Origin: Enterobacter oligotrophicus
Lineage (GTDB): Bacteria > Pseudomonadota > Gammaproteobacteria > Enterobacterales > Enterobacteriaceae
Assembly (NCBI RefSeq): GCF_009176645.1
Contig: NZ_AP019007.1
Span: 1,116,001 to 1,180,000 of the forward strand
Direction: 5' to 3'
DNA length: 64,000 nucleotides
This document shows positions 32,277-40,844 of this stretch, piece after piece. Each line of letters starts with the position of its first letter. The stretch's first letter is position 1. A program made the translations under genes and the position numbers. Under the pieces are notes generated by a model. It had not been told where the DNA came from. It did not search any database and saw only the letters and a list, made by a program, of their open reading frames with translations.

Positions 32277-33155
32277 TTACAGCAAACCGGCATGCTTCAG
32301 CGCTGCCCTGACGATTTCACGACCGTGGTCGGTAATCGGTGTCATTGGCAGACGCAGCGTATCGGTCGCTACAAGTCCCAACTCCTTACAGGCCCATTTC
32401 ACTGGGATCGGATTGGGTTCGACAAATAATTTATTGTGCAGCGGCATCAGACGCTGATTAACCACGCGAGCGTCATCAAAGTGACCGGCCGCCGCCAGTT
32501 TGCACATTTCTGCCATATCGCGAGCCGCAACGTTCGCCGTTACGGAAATCACGCCATGACCACCGAGCTGCATAAAGTCCAGCGCGGTCGCATCATCACC
32601 GCTCAGCAGGATAAAGTCGTCTGAAACCAGCTCTTTGATCTGATGAACGCGGCTTAAGTTCCCTGTCGCCTCTTTAATCCCGATAATATTTTTTACTTTC
32701 GAGAGACGACCAACGGTTTCCGGCAGCATATCGCAACCGGTACGGGACGGCACATTATACAGAATTTGTGGCAAGTCAGTATGTTCCGCGATGGCTTTGA
32801 AATGCTGGAACAAACCTTCCTGAGTGGGACGATTGTAGTAAGGCGTGACGGTCAGACAGCCGACGATGCCGCTGTCGTTGAAACGTTTGGTCAGGCTGAT
32901 AGCTTCTGCGGTTGCATTAGCGCCCGTGCCTGCGATGACCGGGATACGCCCGTCAGCCAGTTCAAGGGTCAGCATAACCACATCGCCGTGCTCTTCGTGG
33001 CTCAGCGTTGCAGATTCACCGGTAGTCCCTACCGAAACGATCGCCGAGGTTCCATTGGCGACATGGTAATCAATCAGCTTCTTCATGCTGGAGCGGCAGA
33101 CATTACCTTTTTCATCCATCGGTGTAACAAGCGCGACAATACTTCCCGTGAACAT
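32277..33155 (-). CDS. dapA: Dihydrodipicolinate synthase
   Basis: Condenses pyruvate with aspartate semialdehyde, the first committed step to DAP and lysine. 292 residues, the usual length. TIM-barrel aldolase: [15 protein letters not shown] (residues 43-57), [13 protein letters not shown] with the catalytic Tyr133 and Arg138, and IIGIKEATG with the Schiff-base Lys161. Divergent from gcvR; followed by bamC. Confidence 0.97.
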   Translation of the reverse strand: MFTGSIVALVTPMDEKGNVCRSSMKKLIDYHVANGTSAIVSVGTTGESATLSHEEHGDVVMLTLELADGRIPVIAGTGANATAEAISLTKRFNDSGIVGCLTVTPYYNRPTQEGLFQHFKAIAEHTDLPQILYNVPSRTGCDMLPETVGRLSKVKNIIGIKEATGNLSRVHQIKELVSDDFILLSGDDATALDFMQLGGHGVISVTANVAARDMAEMCKLAAAGHFDDARVVNQRLMPLHNKLFVEPNPIPVKWACKELGLVATDTLRLPMTPITDHGREIVRAALKHAGLL

Positions 33156-33300
33156 GAGCCATCCTCTGTGCGAACAAGAGTCTCAATGGTACGTTTGGAA
33201 CTGTAATAAAAGCAAGCGACCTGAGGGCCTCAGGCGGTTGTATGCACGTTTTTTTTATGCTTTCCTTAGGAAGACTTAACCAAGCAAAGGAAGAACAGGT

Positions 33301-33870
33301 TTGACAACCTCATCACAACATTACCTGGTTATCACTGCGCTGGGTGCTGACAGGCCGGGTATCGTGAACACCATCACCCGACACGTAAGCAGCTGCGGCT
33401 GTAATATCGAAGACAGCCGTCTGGCTATGCTTGGCGAAGAGTTCACGTTTATTATGCTGTTGTCCGGGACATGGAATGCCATCACGCTGATTGAATCCAC
33501 CCTGCCACTGAAAGGCGCGGAGCTGGATTTGCTGATTGTGATGAAACGCACCACTGCACGTCCGCGTCCGGCGCTGCCTTCCACCGTCTGGGTGCAGGTT
33601 GAAGTGCCTGATTCACCGCATCTGATTGAGCGTTTTACCGCGTTGTTTGACAGCCATCAGATGAATATTGCCGAACTGGTTTCCCGTACACAGCCGGGTG
33701 ATGAGAACGCCATTCCCACGCTGTTTATTCAGATTACTGCGCACAGCCCTGCCTCGCAGGATGCGTCAAATATCGAGCAAGCGTTTAAAGCCCTCTGTAC
33801 AGAATTACACGCGCAAGGCAGTATAAGCGTCGTCAATTATTCGCAGCATGAACAGGATGGAGTTGAGTAA
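33301..33870 (+). CDS. gcvR: GcvR, ACT-domain modulator of GcvA
   Basis: Two-ACT-domain regulator that binds GcvA and converts it to a repressor of the glycine cleavage operon when glycine is low. 189 residues from a TTG start at 33301 (AGGAAG and AGG upstream); no ATG fits the conserved N-terminus HYLVITALGADRPGIVNTITRHV. First ACT domain about 8-85, second about 98-180 with VEVPDSPHLIERFTALFDSHQMNIAELVS. bcp starts inside the stop codon (TAATG), so translation is coupled. Confidence 0.94.
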   Translation: MTTSSQHYLVITALGADRPGIVNTITRHVSSCGCNIEDSRLAMLGEEFTFIMLLSGTWNAITLIESTLPLKGAELDLLIVMKRTTARPRPALPSTVWVQVEVPDSPHLIERFTALFDSHQMNIAELVSRTQPGDENAIPTLFIQITAHSPASQDASNIEQAFKALCTELHAQGSISVVNYSQHEQDGVE

Positions 33871-34340
33871 TGAATCCACTGAAAGCCGGTGATATCGCAC
33901 CGAAATTTAGCTTACCGGATCAAGACGGCGAGCAAGTAAATTTGACCGACTTCCAGGGACAGCGTGTTCTGGTCTATTTCTACCCGAAAGCCATGACGCC
34001 AGGCTGTACCGTACAGGCCTGCGGTCTACGCGACAACATGGACGAGTTGAAAAAAGTCGGCGTGGAAGTGCTGGGTATCAGCACAGATAAACCAGAAAAG
34101 CTGTCACGATTTGCTGAAAAAGAGCTGCTGAACTTCACGCTGCTTTCTGATGAAGACCACCAGGTCTGCGAGCAGTTTGGCGTCTGGGGCGAGAAGTCCT
34201 TTATGGGCAAAACTTACGACGGCATTCACCGCATCAGCTTCCTGATTGACGCTGACGGTAAAGTTGAACATGTGTTTGATGACTTCAAAACCAGCAACCA
34301 CCACGATGTGGTGCTGAACTGGCTGAAACAAAGTGCCTGA
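33870..34340 (+). CDS. bcp: Bcp, thiol peroxidase (PrxQ type)
   Basis: Bacterioferritin comigratory protein, a thioredoxin-dependent peroxiredoxin that reduces hydroperoxides. 156 residues, the E. coli length. The active-site motif FYPKAMTPGCTVQACGLRD carries the peroxidatic Cys (about 46) and the nearby Cys51. Also GVEVLGISTDKPEKLSRFAEKELL and SFLIDADGKVEHVFDDF. Cytoplasmic. Overlaps the gcvR stop by one base; followed by a REP element and a terminator. Confidence 0.96.
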   Translation: MNPLKAGDIAPKFSLPDQDGEQVNLTDFQGQRVLVYFYPKAMTPGCTVQACGLRDNMDELKKVGVEVLGISTDKPEKLSRFAEKELLNFTLLSDEDHQVCEQFGVWGEKSFMGKTYDGIHRISFLIDADGKVEHVFDDFKTSNHHDVVLNWLKQSA

Positions 34341-34348
34341 AAGTGAGT

Positions 34349-34380
34349 GTCGGGTGGCGGCTTCGTCTTACCCGACCTAC
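34349..34380. repeat. REP-type repeat
   Basis: Single REP-like unit GTCGGGTGGCGGCTTCG.. to ..TTACCCGACCTAC, in the bcp/perM convergent gap. Confidence 0.75.
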
Positions 34381-34391
34381 ACGGTAAATGC

Positions 34392-34418
34392 AAAACGGTA
34401 GCTCATGCTACCGTTTTT
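34392..34418 (+). terminator. Terminator of gcvR-bcp
   Basis: AAAACGGTAG-CTCATG-CTACCGTTTTT: perfect 10-bp stem with T-run, 52 bp after the bcp stop. Confidence 0.9.
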
Positions 34419-34427
34419 AGTATTTGC

Positions 34428-34461
34428 TCCCTCTCCCTGTGGGAGAGGGTCGGGGTGAGGG
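34428..34461. repeat. CCCTCTCCC/GGGAGAGGG palindromic repeat
   Basis: CCCTCTCCCTGTGGGAGAGGG followed by TCGGGGTGAGGG, a dispersed palindromic element common in intergenic regions of Enterobacter-like genomes. It is a partial relative of the element at 26668. It lies just after the bcp terminator and before the perM 3' end. Confidence 0.65.
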
Positions 34462-34479
34462 CGTCAGCCCGCACAAAAA

Positions 34480-35544
34480 CTACTTCTCTTCCACCGCAGG
34501 CACATCCGGCCACGCGTGGACCACGGCTTTAATCAGCGTTGCCAGCGGAATGGCAAAGAACACGCCCCAGAATCCCCACAGCCCGCCAAAAATCACCACT
34601 GACAGAATAATCACCAGCGGATGCAGATTCACCGCTTCAGAGAACAGCACCGGCACCAGCAGGTTACCGTCCAGCCCCTGAATAATCAGGTACACGGCGA
34701 AGCAGCTCCAGAACTCGGTGCCCAACCCGAACTGGAACAGCGCGACGCCGACAACCGGGATGGTCACCACAAACGCGCCGATATAAGGAATAAGAACGGA
34801 AAATCCTACCAGCACCGCCAGCAGTAACGAATAGTTCAGACCGAAGATCAGGAAGCCGATCCAGGTTGCCACGCCCACGACAATCATCTCCAGCACTTTG
34901 CCGCGGATATAGTTGGTGATCTGCTGGTTCATCTCCTGCCAGACCTGCCCGGCCAGACCACGGTTACGCGGCAGAACACGGCGAACAGCATTCAACATCT
35001 GCTCTTTATCTTTCACCAGGAAGAAAACCATTAACGGCACGAGCACAAGGTAAACCGCCAGCGTCAGCAGACCGACCAGCGAGGCCAGAGAATACTTCAC
35101 CACCGAATCGCCCATCGTCATAATGCGGGCGCGCATGTTTTCAGCCATCGCATCAATAATCCCGGCATCCATCAGCGCAGGATAGCGACGCGGCAGCGTG
35201 GCGGCGAAATCAGAGAATTTGTTCAGCATGCCAGGCATATCGCGGATCAGGTAGATCCCCTGCTGCCAGGCGACAGGCATCACGACAAACGCCATGAGTA
35301 GCAAGATACCCACAAACAGCACCAGCACAATACTGGTCGCCCAGCGGCGGGAACAGCCGATTTTTTCCAGCCGCGCCGTTGGCCATTCCAGCAGGTACGC
35401 CAGTACAATCGCGACCAGCAGCGGTGCCAGCAGGCCGCTAAAGAAAAACAGAATACCGAACCCGGCAACCAGAATGACCAACAAAGCAATGGCCTCCGGG
35501 TCGCTAAACCGACGCCGATACCACTGCATTAACATTTCGAGCAT
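34480..35544 (-). CDS. perM: PerM, AI-2E family (PF01594) transporter-like protein
   Basis: 354 residues (E. coli 353). Inner-membrane protein of the AI-2 exporter-like family with about eight hydrophobic segments, including an N-terminal pair (AIALLVILVAGFGILFFFSGLLAPLLVAIVLAYLLEW) and the C-terminal SLLLAVLVGFSVLIPYIGAFVVTIPVVGVALF and DGNLLVPVLFSEAVNLHPLVIILSV stretches. The physiological substrate is not established. Convergent with bcp and divergent from bepA. Confidence 0.93.
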   Translation of the reverse strand: MLEMLMQWYRRRFSDPEAIALLVILVAGFGILFFFSGLLAPLLVAIVLAYLLEWPTARLEKIGCSRRWATSIVLVLFVGILLLMAFVVMPVAWQQGIYLIRDMPGMLNKFSDFAATLPRRYPALMDAGIIDAMAENMRARIMTMGDSVVKYSLASLVGLLTLAVYLVLVPLMVFFLVKDKEQMLNAVRRVLPRNRGLAGQVWQEMNQQITNYIRGKVLEMIVVGVATWIGFLIFGLNYSLLLAVLVGFSVLIPYIGAFVVTIPVVGVALFQFGLGTEFWSCFAVYLIIQGLDGNLLVPVLFSEAVNLHPLVIILSVVIFGGLWGFWGVFFAIPLATLIKAVVHAWPDVPAVEEK

Positions 35545-35764
35545 ACAACCCTTCCCTGAATCGGATGGCGGGAGTGAGACGGTGAATTGTATCTAACTGT
35601 CACAAAAAAGACTTTCCTTTTTGTATCACTGTAACGATTCGCAAAACGCAGATGAATGGGATTTTCTTCATGCCTTAACACGGCTACACTCGCAGGGCAG
35701 TGGAGATGAACGATATGCGGGTTCATCGGTCAAATTAGCACATCCAAAATACAGGACAGTGGTT

Positions 35765-37228
35765 ATGTTCAGGCAGTTGAGAAAAACACTGGTTGCGACA
35801 CTTATCGCCGCGCTGACGGTTGGTCAGGCAGTACCCGCTTTCGCTGACTCAGCCGATTCATTGCCGGATATGGGCACCACAGCAGGAAGCACGCTCTCCA
35901 TTGGCCAGGAGATGCAGATGGGTGATTACTATGTTCGCCAGTTGCGTGGCAGCGCCCCCTTAATTAATGACCCGCTGCTGGTGCAGTACATTAACGGTCT
36001 GGGCATGCGGCTTGTCGCACACGCCAATTCGGTGAAAACGCCGTTCCATTTCTATTTAATCAATAACGACGAAATCAACGCCTTCGCCTTCTTTGGCGGG
36101 AACGTGGTGTTGCACTCGGCGTTATTCCGCTACTCCGATAACGAAAGCCAGCTGGCGTCTGTCATGGCGCACGAAATTTCGCACGTGACCCAGCGCCATC
36201 TGGCGCGCGCGATGGAAGATCAGAAACGGAACGCCCCGCTGACCTGGGTCGGCGCGTTAGGCTCCATTCTGCTGGCGATGGCAAGCCCGCAGGCCGGTAT
36301 GGCGGCGCTCACCGGCACGCTGGCGGGAACGCGTCAGGGGATGATCAGCTTTACCCAGCAGAACGAGCAGGAAGCGGACCGCATCGGGATTCAGGTCCTG
36401 CAGCGTTCGGGCTTTGACCCGCAGGCCATGCCGAGCTTCCTGGAAAAACTGCTCGACCAGGCACGTTACTCGTCGCGCCCGCCAGAAATTCTGCTGACCC
36501 ACCCGTTGCCGGAAAGCCGCCTCTCTGACGCGCGTAACCGCGCCAACCAGATGCGCCCTGTCGTCGTGCAATCCTCGCAGGATTTCTACATGGCAAAAGT
36601 CAGAACGCTTGGCATGTATAACTCCGGGCGTAACCAGCTCACCAGCGACCTGCTGGAGGCGCTGGCAAAAGGCAATGTGCGAGAGAAAAACGCCGCCCAG
36701 TATGGTCAGGCGTTGCAGGCGATGGAAGCCAGTAAATACGATGAGGCACGCAAAGCGCTACAGCCCCTGCTGGCAGCCGATCCTAATAATCCCTGGTATC
36801 TCGATCTGGCAACGGATATCGACCTCGGGCAGAAAAAAGCCACCGACGCCATTAACCGTCTGAAAGGCGCGAAAGATGTGCGAACTAATCCGGTGTTGCA
36901 GCTCAACCTGGCGAATGCTTACTTACAGGGTGGACAGGCGCAGGAAGCGGCGACCATTCTCAACCGCTACACCTTTAATAATAAAGACGATCAAAACGGC
37001 TGGGATCTGCTGGCGCAGGCGGAAGCCCAGCTCGGTAACCGCGATCAGGAGCTGGCCGCGCGTGCCGAAGGGTTCGCACTGGTCGGGCGTCTGGATCAGG
37101 CTATTTCGTTGCTGAGCAGCGCCAGCTCGCAGGTGAAACTCGGCAGCCTGCAACAGGCGCGCTACGATGCGCGTATCGATCAGCTACGCGGTCTGCAGCA
37201 GCGCTTCAAGCCGTACGAAAAGATGTAA
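35765..37228 (+). CDS. bepA: BepA, periplasmic chaperone/protease for outer-membrane assembly
   Basis: M48 zinc metallopeptidase that helps LptD folding and degrades stalled outer-membrane proteins. 487 residues from the ATG at 35765, identical in length to E. coli BepA; the frame is open 48 codons upstream but without homology. Signal peptide [27 protein letters not shown]. Protease domain with [12 protein letters not shown] (HExxH, about 136-140) and EQEADRIG (third zinc ligand). C-terminal TPR repeats from about residue 310. yfgD follows after 13 bp in the same operon. Confidence 0.96.
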   Translation: MFRQLRKTLVATLIAALTVGQAVPAFADSADSLPDMGTTAGSTLSIGQEMQMGDYYVRQLRGSAPLINDPLLVQYINGLGMRLVAHANSVKTPFHFYLINNDEINAFAFFGGNVVLHSALFRYSDNESQLASVMAHEISHVTQRHLARAMEDQKRNAPLTWVGALGSILLAMASPQAGMAALTGTLAGTRQGMISFTQQNEQEADRIGIQVLQRSGFDPQAMPSFLEKLLDQARYSSRPPEILLTHPLPESRLSDARNRANQMRPVVVQSSQDFYMAKVRTLGMYNSGRNQLTSDLLEALAKGNVREKNAAQYGQALQAMEASKYDEARKALQPLLAADPNNPWYLDLATDIDLGQKKATDAINRLKGAKDVRTNPVLQLNLANAYLQGGQAQEAATILNRYTFNNKDDQNGWDLLAQAEAQLGNRDQELAARAEGFALVGRLDQAISLLSSASSQVKLGSLQQARYDARIDQLRGLQQRFKPYEKM

Positions 37229-37241
37229 TAAAGGAGAAGTC

Positions 37242-37598
37242 ATGACAGACGCGGTAAAAATTTACCATAACCCTCGCTGCTCGAAGAGCCGCGACACGCT
37301 CAGCCTGCTGAAGTCTAACGGCATCGATCCCGATGTGGTGCTGTATCTGGAAACACCACCGGACGCGAGGACGATTCACCAGTTGCTGCAGATGCTGGGG
37401 ATGGGCAGTGCGAGAGAGCTGATGCGCCAGAAAGAAGATCTCTACACGTCGCTCAATCTTGATGACACGCACCTCTCTGAAGAGCAGCTAATTCAGGCAA
37501 TGGTTGAGAATCCGAAGCTGATTGAGCGCCCGATCGTGGTGGCAAACGGCAAAGCGCGGATTGGCCGGCCACCGGAAGACGTACTCGAGATCCTCTAA
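37242..37598 (+). CDS. yfgD: YfgD, ArsC-family thioredoxin-fold protein
   Basis: 118 residues (E. coli YfgD 119), ArsC family. It has the catalytic-type Cys in KIYHNPRCSKSRDTL (Cys13), YLETPPDARTIHQLL, and the C-terminal IERPIVVANGKARIGRPPEDVLEIL, resembling glutaredoxin-dependent arsenate reductases; physiological arsenate reduction has not been shown. SD AAGGAG precedes the ATG. Its stop codon overlaps that of the next gene, which runs the other way (shared CTAA). Confidence 0.93.
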   Translation: MTDAVKIYHNPRCSKSRDTLSLLKSNGIDPDVVLYLETPPDARTIHQLLQMLGMGSARELMRQKEDLYTSLNLDDTHLSEEQLIQAMVENPKLIERPIVVANGKARIGRPPEDVLEIL

Positions 37599-38419
37599 TC
37601 TTTACGCCGCAGCGCTTCCAGAAACGCCTGCGGCGTACTCTCCCCCAGCTTTTTCTGCGTTTTCCCGCGGTTGTAAAACTCACAGAGTTGAATTAACAGC
37701 TCTCCGGCAGCCTCAACATTCAGTCGCGGAATAATTTCGCGTAACGGTACCGCCACCTGGACTGCGCTGTTTTTTTGCGGATGTACTTTTACGGTGACGA
37801 CCCGCTCTGGCAATGTCACTTCAAAACCAAAAGTCTCAATAGATTGTATATCAACCGGGCAGGCTTCAAGCAGCTCGCACGTCCAGCGGGTGAGCAACTG
37901 AGGCGATAAGCCCGCATAGAGCCGGGCATAGCACCAGCCGCTTACCGGCTCGCGCGCCCACAGCAGATGTTGCTCCCCGCCATCATCCATATGTAGCGAC
38001 AAAGGCAAATGATGCAGCGCCAGCTGCTGCGGCATGACGCCTGCCTTCAGCGCTTTTTTCCCCTGCAGTGCTGCCCCTTTTTGAGCAGCAGACGCAGGTT
38101 TGAGGTAGCGGCTCAGAGTGGCGCGGGAAACGGCGATCCCCAGCCCGTCGTTGACCAGCAGCAGCAATTCATCCAGCGGTGCAGCGGTGGCATCACGCAG
38201 TGCATTCACCAGCACAACCTGCTCTTGTCTCAGCGCTTTGTGTATCACTTTTGGCGTCGTATGGTTATCTGAAACCTGTTCACGGTTGCGCCAGCGTCTG
38301 ACGGTAGTTACGGAGATCCCCAGCTCAACGGCCAGCTCTCTGTCGCTTTTAGCAGACTGCTGGAGATAACGACGAATACGCGGTGTGGTGGTGGCATTGG
38401 CATGCAGTTTAATTTCCAT
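37595..38419 (-). CDS. HTH protein with degenerate transposase/integrase-core fold, probable regulator
   Basis: 274 residues, not a recognised named gene. The N-terminal half has helix-turn-helix DNA-binding segments like IS481-type transposases (RELAVELGISVTTVRRWRNRE, residues about 27-47, and GIAVSRATLSRYL, about 94-106). The C-terminal half follows an rve integrase-core layout (LHMDDGGEQHLLWA near 141; final YNRGKTQKKLGESTPQAFLEAL). Where active transposases have TDNG the sequence reads ETFG, and no third acidic residue is evident, so catalysis looks lost. There are no terminal inverted repeats around it. It is divergent from the EIIC operon across 145 bp, which suggests a domesticated transposase acting as its regulator. 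The function is inferred. Confidence 0.65.
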   Translation of the reverse strand: MEIKLHANATTTPRIRRYLQQSAKSDRELAVELGISVTTVRRWRNREQVSDNHTTPKVIHKALRQEQVVLVNALRDATAAPLDELLLLVNDGLGIAVSRATLSRYLKPASAAQKGAALQGKKALKAGVMPQQLALHHLPLSLHMDDGGEQHLLWAREPVSGWCYARLYAGLSPQLLTRWTCELLEACPVDIQSIETFGFEVTLPERVVTVKVHPQKNSAVQVAVPLREIIPRLNVEAAGELLIQLCEFYNRGKTQKKLGESTPQAFLEALRRKD

Positions 38420-38472
38420 CGCAGAGCCTTATGACTAATCTTATGAGATTTATATAACACAAGCGAATGCTT

Positions 38473-38488
38473 TGTGACCGATTTCACC
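38473..38488. promoter_or_regulatory. Putative CRP site before the EIIC operon
   Basis: TGTGACCGATTTCACC matches the CRP pattern TGTGA-N6-TCACA in nine of ten core positions. It lies 77 bp before the EIIC ATG, in the divergent region with the HTH gene. Catabolite control would be expected for a PTS operon. Confidence 0.55.
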
Positions 38489-38564
38489 TTTCGCTCGCCG
38501 CGCTTCACTGATAATCCACACACATAACATAAACAACGCCACTCAATCTTGTACGGAGTTCACA

Positions 38565-39884
38565 ATGAACAATGTTCTGGGATTTCTTGAAGCAAAACTG
38601 ATGCCGCTGGCGGCCAAAACGGCCCAGCAGCGTCATCTGGGTGCCATTCGTGGTGCCTACGTTTCATTCATGCCGTTTATCATCGTCGGCTCCATTCTGC
38701 TGGTGATCTCCTCGTTCCCGAACCAGACCTACCAGCAGTTTATGTCTCAGGCCTTTGGTCAAAGCTGGAGCGCTATTATCGAAATCCCGTTCAATGCGGT
38801 GTTCTCAACCATGTCGCTGTTTATCAGCTTCCTGGTGGCGTTTCGCCTGGCCGAGCATTATGGTGAAGACCGCATTTCATGCGGCATTCTGGCGCTGGTC
38901 ACCTTTCTGATCCTGACGCCGTTTATCAAAGTGGCGGAAAACGGCGGCATTACCGTGATGCCGGTGGAGTGGATTGGCAGTAAAGGGCTGTTCGTGGCGA
39001 TGATCGGCTCGCTGCTCTGGACGGAGTTATTCTGCTGGCTGAAGCGCAAAAATCTGGTTATCAAAATGCCGGATGGCGTGCCGCCAGCGGTACAGGAGTC
39101 CTTCGCCGCGCTGATCCCGGCGCTGCTGGTGATGATTCTGGTACTGGTTATCCGCATCATCTTTGAAAACACCCACTACAACACCATTCACCAGTTTATT
39201 TACGAGGTGGTTGCCACGCCGGTACGTCACTACGGCACTTCATACTTTGGTGCCCTGATGACGGTGTTCAGCATCACCATCCTGTGGTCAGTGGGCATTA
39301 ACTCCGGTTCGATGATCAACGGCATTATTCGCCCGCTGTGGATGGAGAACCAGACCGATAACATCGCCGCTATTCAGGCCGGTACGACACCACCGCACAT
39401 TATCACCGAACAGTTTTTTGACATGATCTGGATGGGTGGCGCGGGCGCTACGCTCTCGCTGGTGATTGCGATGCTGATTTTCGCGCGCAGTAAAAACATG
39501 CGCGAAGTGGCGAGGCTCGGCGCGGGGGCGTCGGTGTTTAATATCAACGAACCGATCCTGTTTGGCCTGCCGGTGATCATGAACCCGATCATGCTCATCC
39601 CGTTCAACCTGGTGCCGCTGGTGCTGGTCACCGTGCAGTATGCCGCAATGAAAATCGGCGCGGTTGCCGTCACCACCGGCGTCTTTATTCCCTGGACGCT
39701 GCCGCCGGTGATCAGCGGCTTTATCGTCACCGGGCATCTCAGCGGCAGCGTCATGCAGCTCATCAACCTGCTGATTGGTGCCATGCTGTATCTGCCTTTC
39801 ATGCGTATCGTGGATAAACAGTACCGCGCCGCGGAAATTGCCACCGTTACGCAAACCGACACCACCCTTGCAAAACAGGAGTAA
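38565..39884 (+). CDS. PTS EIIC permease, lactose/cellobiose/chitobiose family
   Basis: 439 residues, inner-membrane sugar-transport subunit of the Lac/Chb PTS family. Typical start NNVLGFLEAKLMPLAAKTAQQRHLGAIRGAYVSFMPFIIVGSILLV, about ten TM segments, and the conserved substrate-site motif FNINEPILFGLPVIMNP with Glu329. The other expected site motif (W-x-x-G-I-H-G in chitobiose EIICs) reads WSVGINSG, with Asn246 in place of His, so its ligand probably differs from chitobiose. No EIIA or EIIB is encoded nearby; they must come from elsewhere. SD CGGAG. First gene of a tight three-gene operon with the glycosylasparaginase-like hydrolase three bases downstream. The substrate is unknown. Confidence 0.85.
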   Translation: MNNVLGFLEAKLMPLAAKTAQQRHLGAIRGAYVSFMPFIIVGSILLVISSFPNQTYQQFMSQAFGQSWSAIIEIPFNAVFSTMSLFISFLVAFRLAEHYGEDRISCGILALVTFLILTPFIKVAENGGITVMPVEWIGSKGLFVAMIGSLLWTELFCWLKRKNLVIKMPDGVPPAVQESFAALIPALLVMILVLVIRIIFENTHYNTIHQFIYEVVATPVRHYGTSYFGALMTVFSITILWSVGINSGSMINGIIRPLWMENQTDNIAAIQAGTTPPHIITEQFFDMIWMGGAGATLSLVIAMLIFARSKNMREVARLGAGASVFNINEPILFGLPVIMNPIMLIPFNLVPLVLVTVQYAAMKIGAVAVTTGVFIPWTLPPVISGFIVTGHLSGSVMQLINLLIGAMLYLPFMRIVDKQYRAAEIATVTQTDTTLAKQE

Positions 39885-39887
39885 AGC

Positions 39888-40844
39888 ATGTGGGGAATTA
39901 TCGCAACCTGGCGAATGGCGCTTGAAGGCGTAACGGAGTCTGCGTCTGCTCTGGCTGCGGGAAAACCAGTGGCGGGCGCGGTAGTCGATGCCGTGGCTGC
40001 CGTGGAGGACTTTCCGCTGTATAAATCCGTCGGCTACGGCGGGCTACCGACTGAAAACGGCGAGGTCGAACTGGACGCGGCCTACATGGATGGCGACACG
40101 CTGGCATTTGGTGCCGTGGGCAATCTGGTGGATATCGCCAACCCGGTGCGCGTGGCGCACGCGCTTAGCCGCCAGCGTTATAACAGCCTGCTGGTCGGCC
40201 AGGGCGCGCGCGAATGGGCGCTGAGCCAGGGCTTTGCCGACAAAACCATGCTCACCGACCGCGCGATGCAGCACTACCGTAAGCGCTGCCGCGAGACGCT
40301 GGATAAGGGCTTAAGCCCGTATGACGGCCACGATACGGTCGGCATTATCGGTCTTGATAAACAAGGATCAATGAGCGTCGCCACCTCCACCAGCGGCCTG
40401 TTTATGAAAAAGCGCGGACGCATTGGCGACTCACCGATTATCGGCTCCGGCTTTTACTGCGACAGTGAAACCGGCGCGGCCACGGCCACGGGTGTTGGCG
40501 AAGACCTGATGAAAGGCTGCACCAGCTACGAAATCGTTCGCCGCATGGCACAAGGCATGTCGCCGCAGCAGGCGGCGGACTCGGTGGTGTTCGAGCTGGA
40601 GGATAAGCTGATGTCACGCTTTGGCCGCGTGGGCGATCTTTCCGTGGTGTGCATGAACAACAAGGGCGAATTCGGTGCCGCGACCAACATCAAAACCTTC
40701 TCGTTTGTCGTCGCGACGTCTCGCCAGCCACTTACTGTGTTTCGTACCGAGCGTCAGCGTGAAAAAACGCATTACCAGGCCGTGGATGAGGAGTGGATGC
40801 AAGCCTATGCCGCGCGGATACGCGCGCCGATCGAGGAACAATGA
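39888..40844 (+). CDS. N4-(beta-N-acetylglucosaminyl)-L-asparaginase-like Ntn hydrolase
   Basis: 318 residues, family of plant-type asparaginases and glycosylasparaginases (Asparaginase_2). The autocleavage site and nucleophile are clear: YDGHDTVGIIGLD with Thr150, followed by TSTSGLFMKKRGRIGDSPIIGSGFYCD and ATGVGEDLMKGCTSYEIV, which is much closer to aspartylglucosaminidase (RVGDSPIPGAG type) than to isoaspartyl peptidase. The N-terminus WGIIATWRMALEGV also fits. There is no signal peptide, so it is cytoplasmic and its substrate must be imported, likely by the preceding EIIC. Expected products are aspartate and a glycosylamine. The ATG shares a base region with the next gene (stop TGA at 40842-40844). 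Confidence 0.85.
   Translation: MWGIIATWRMALEGVTESASALAAGKPVAGAVVDAVAAVEDFPLYKSVGYGGLPTENGEVELDAAYMDGDTLAFGAVGNLVDIANPVRVAHALSRQRYNSLLVGQGAREWALSQGFADKTMLTDRAMQHYRKRCRETLDKGLSPYDGHDTVGIIGLDKQGSMSVATSTSGLFMKKRGRIGDSPIIGSGFYCDSETGAATATGVGEDLMKGCTSYEIVRRMAQGMSPQQAADSVVFELEDKLMSRFGRVGDLSVVCMNNKGEFGAATNIKTFSFVVATSRQPLTVFRTERQREKTHYQAVDEEWMQAYAARIRAPIEEQ

Noticed and set aside
37595..38419. Active insertion sequence
   Set aside because: No terminal inverted repeats or target duplication are visible, and catalytic residues appear lost.
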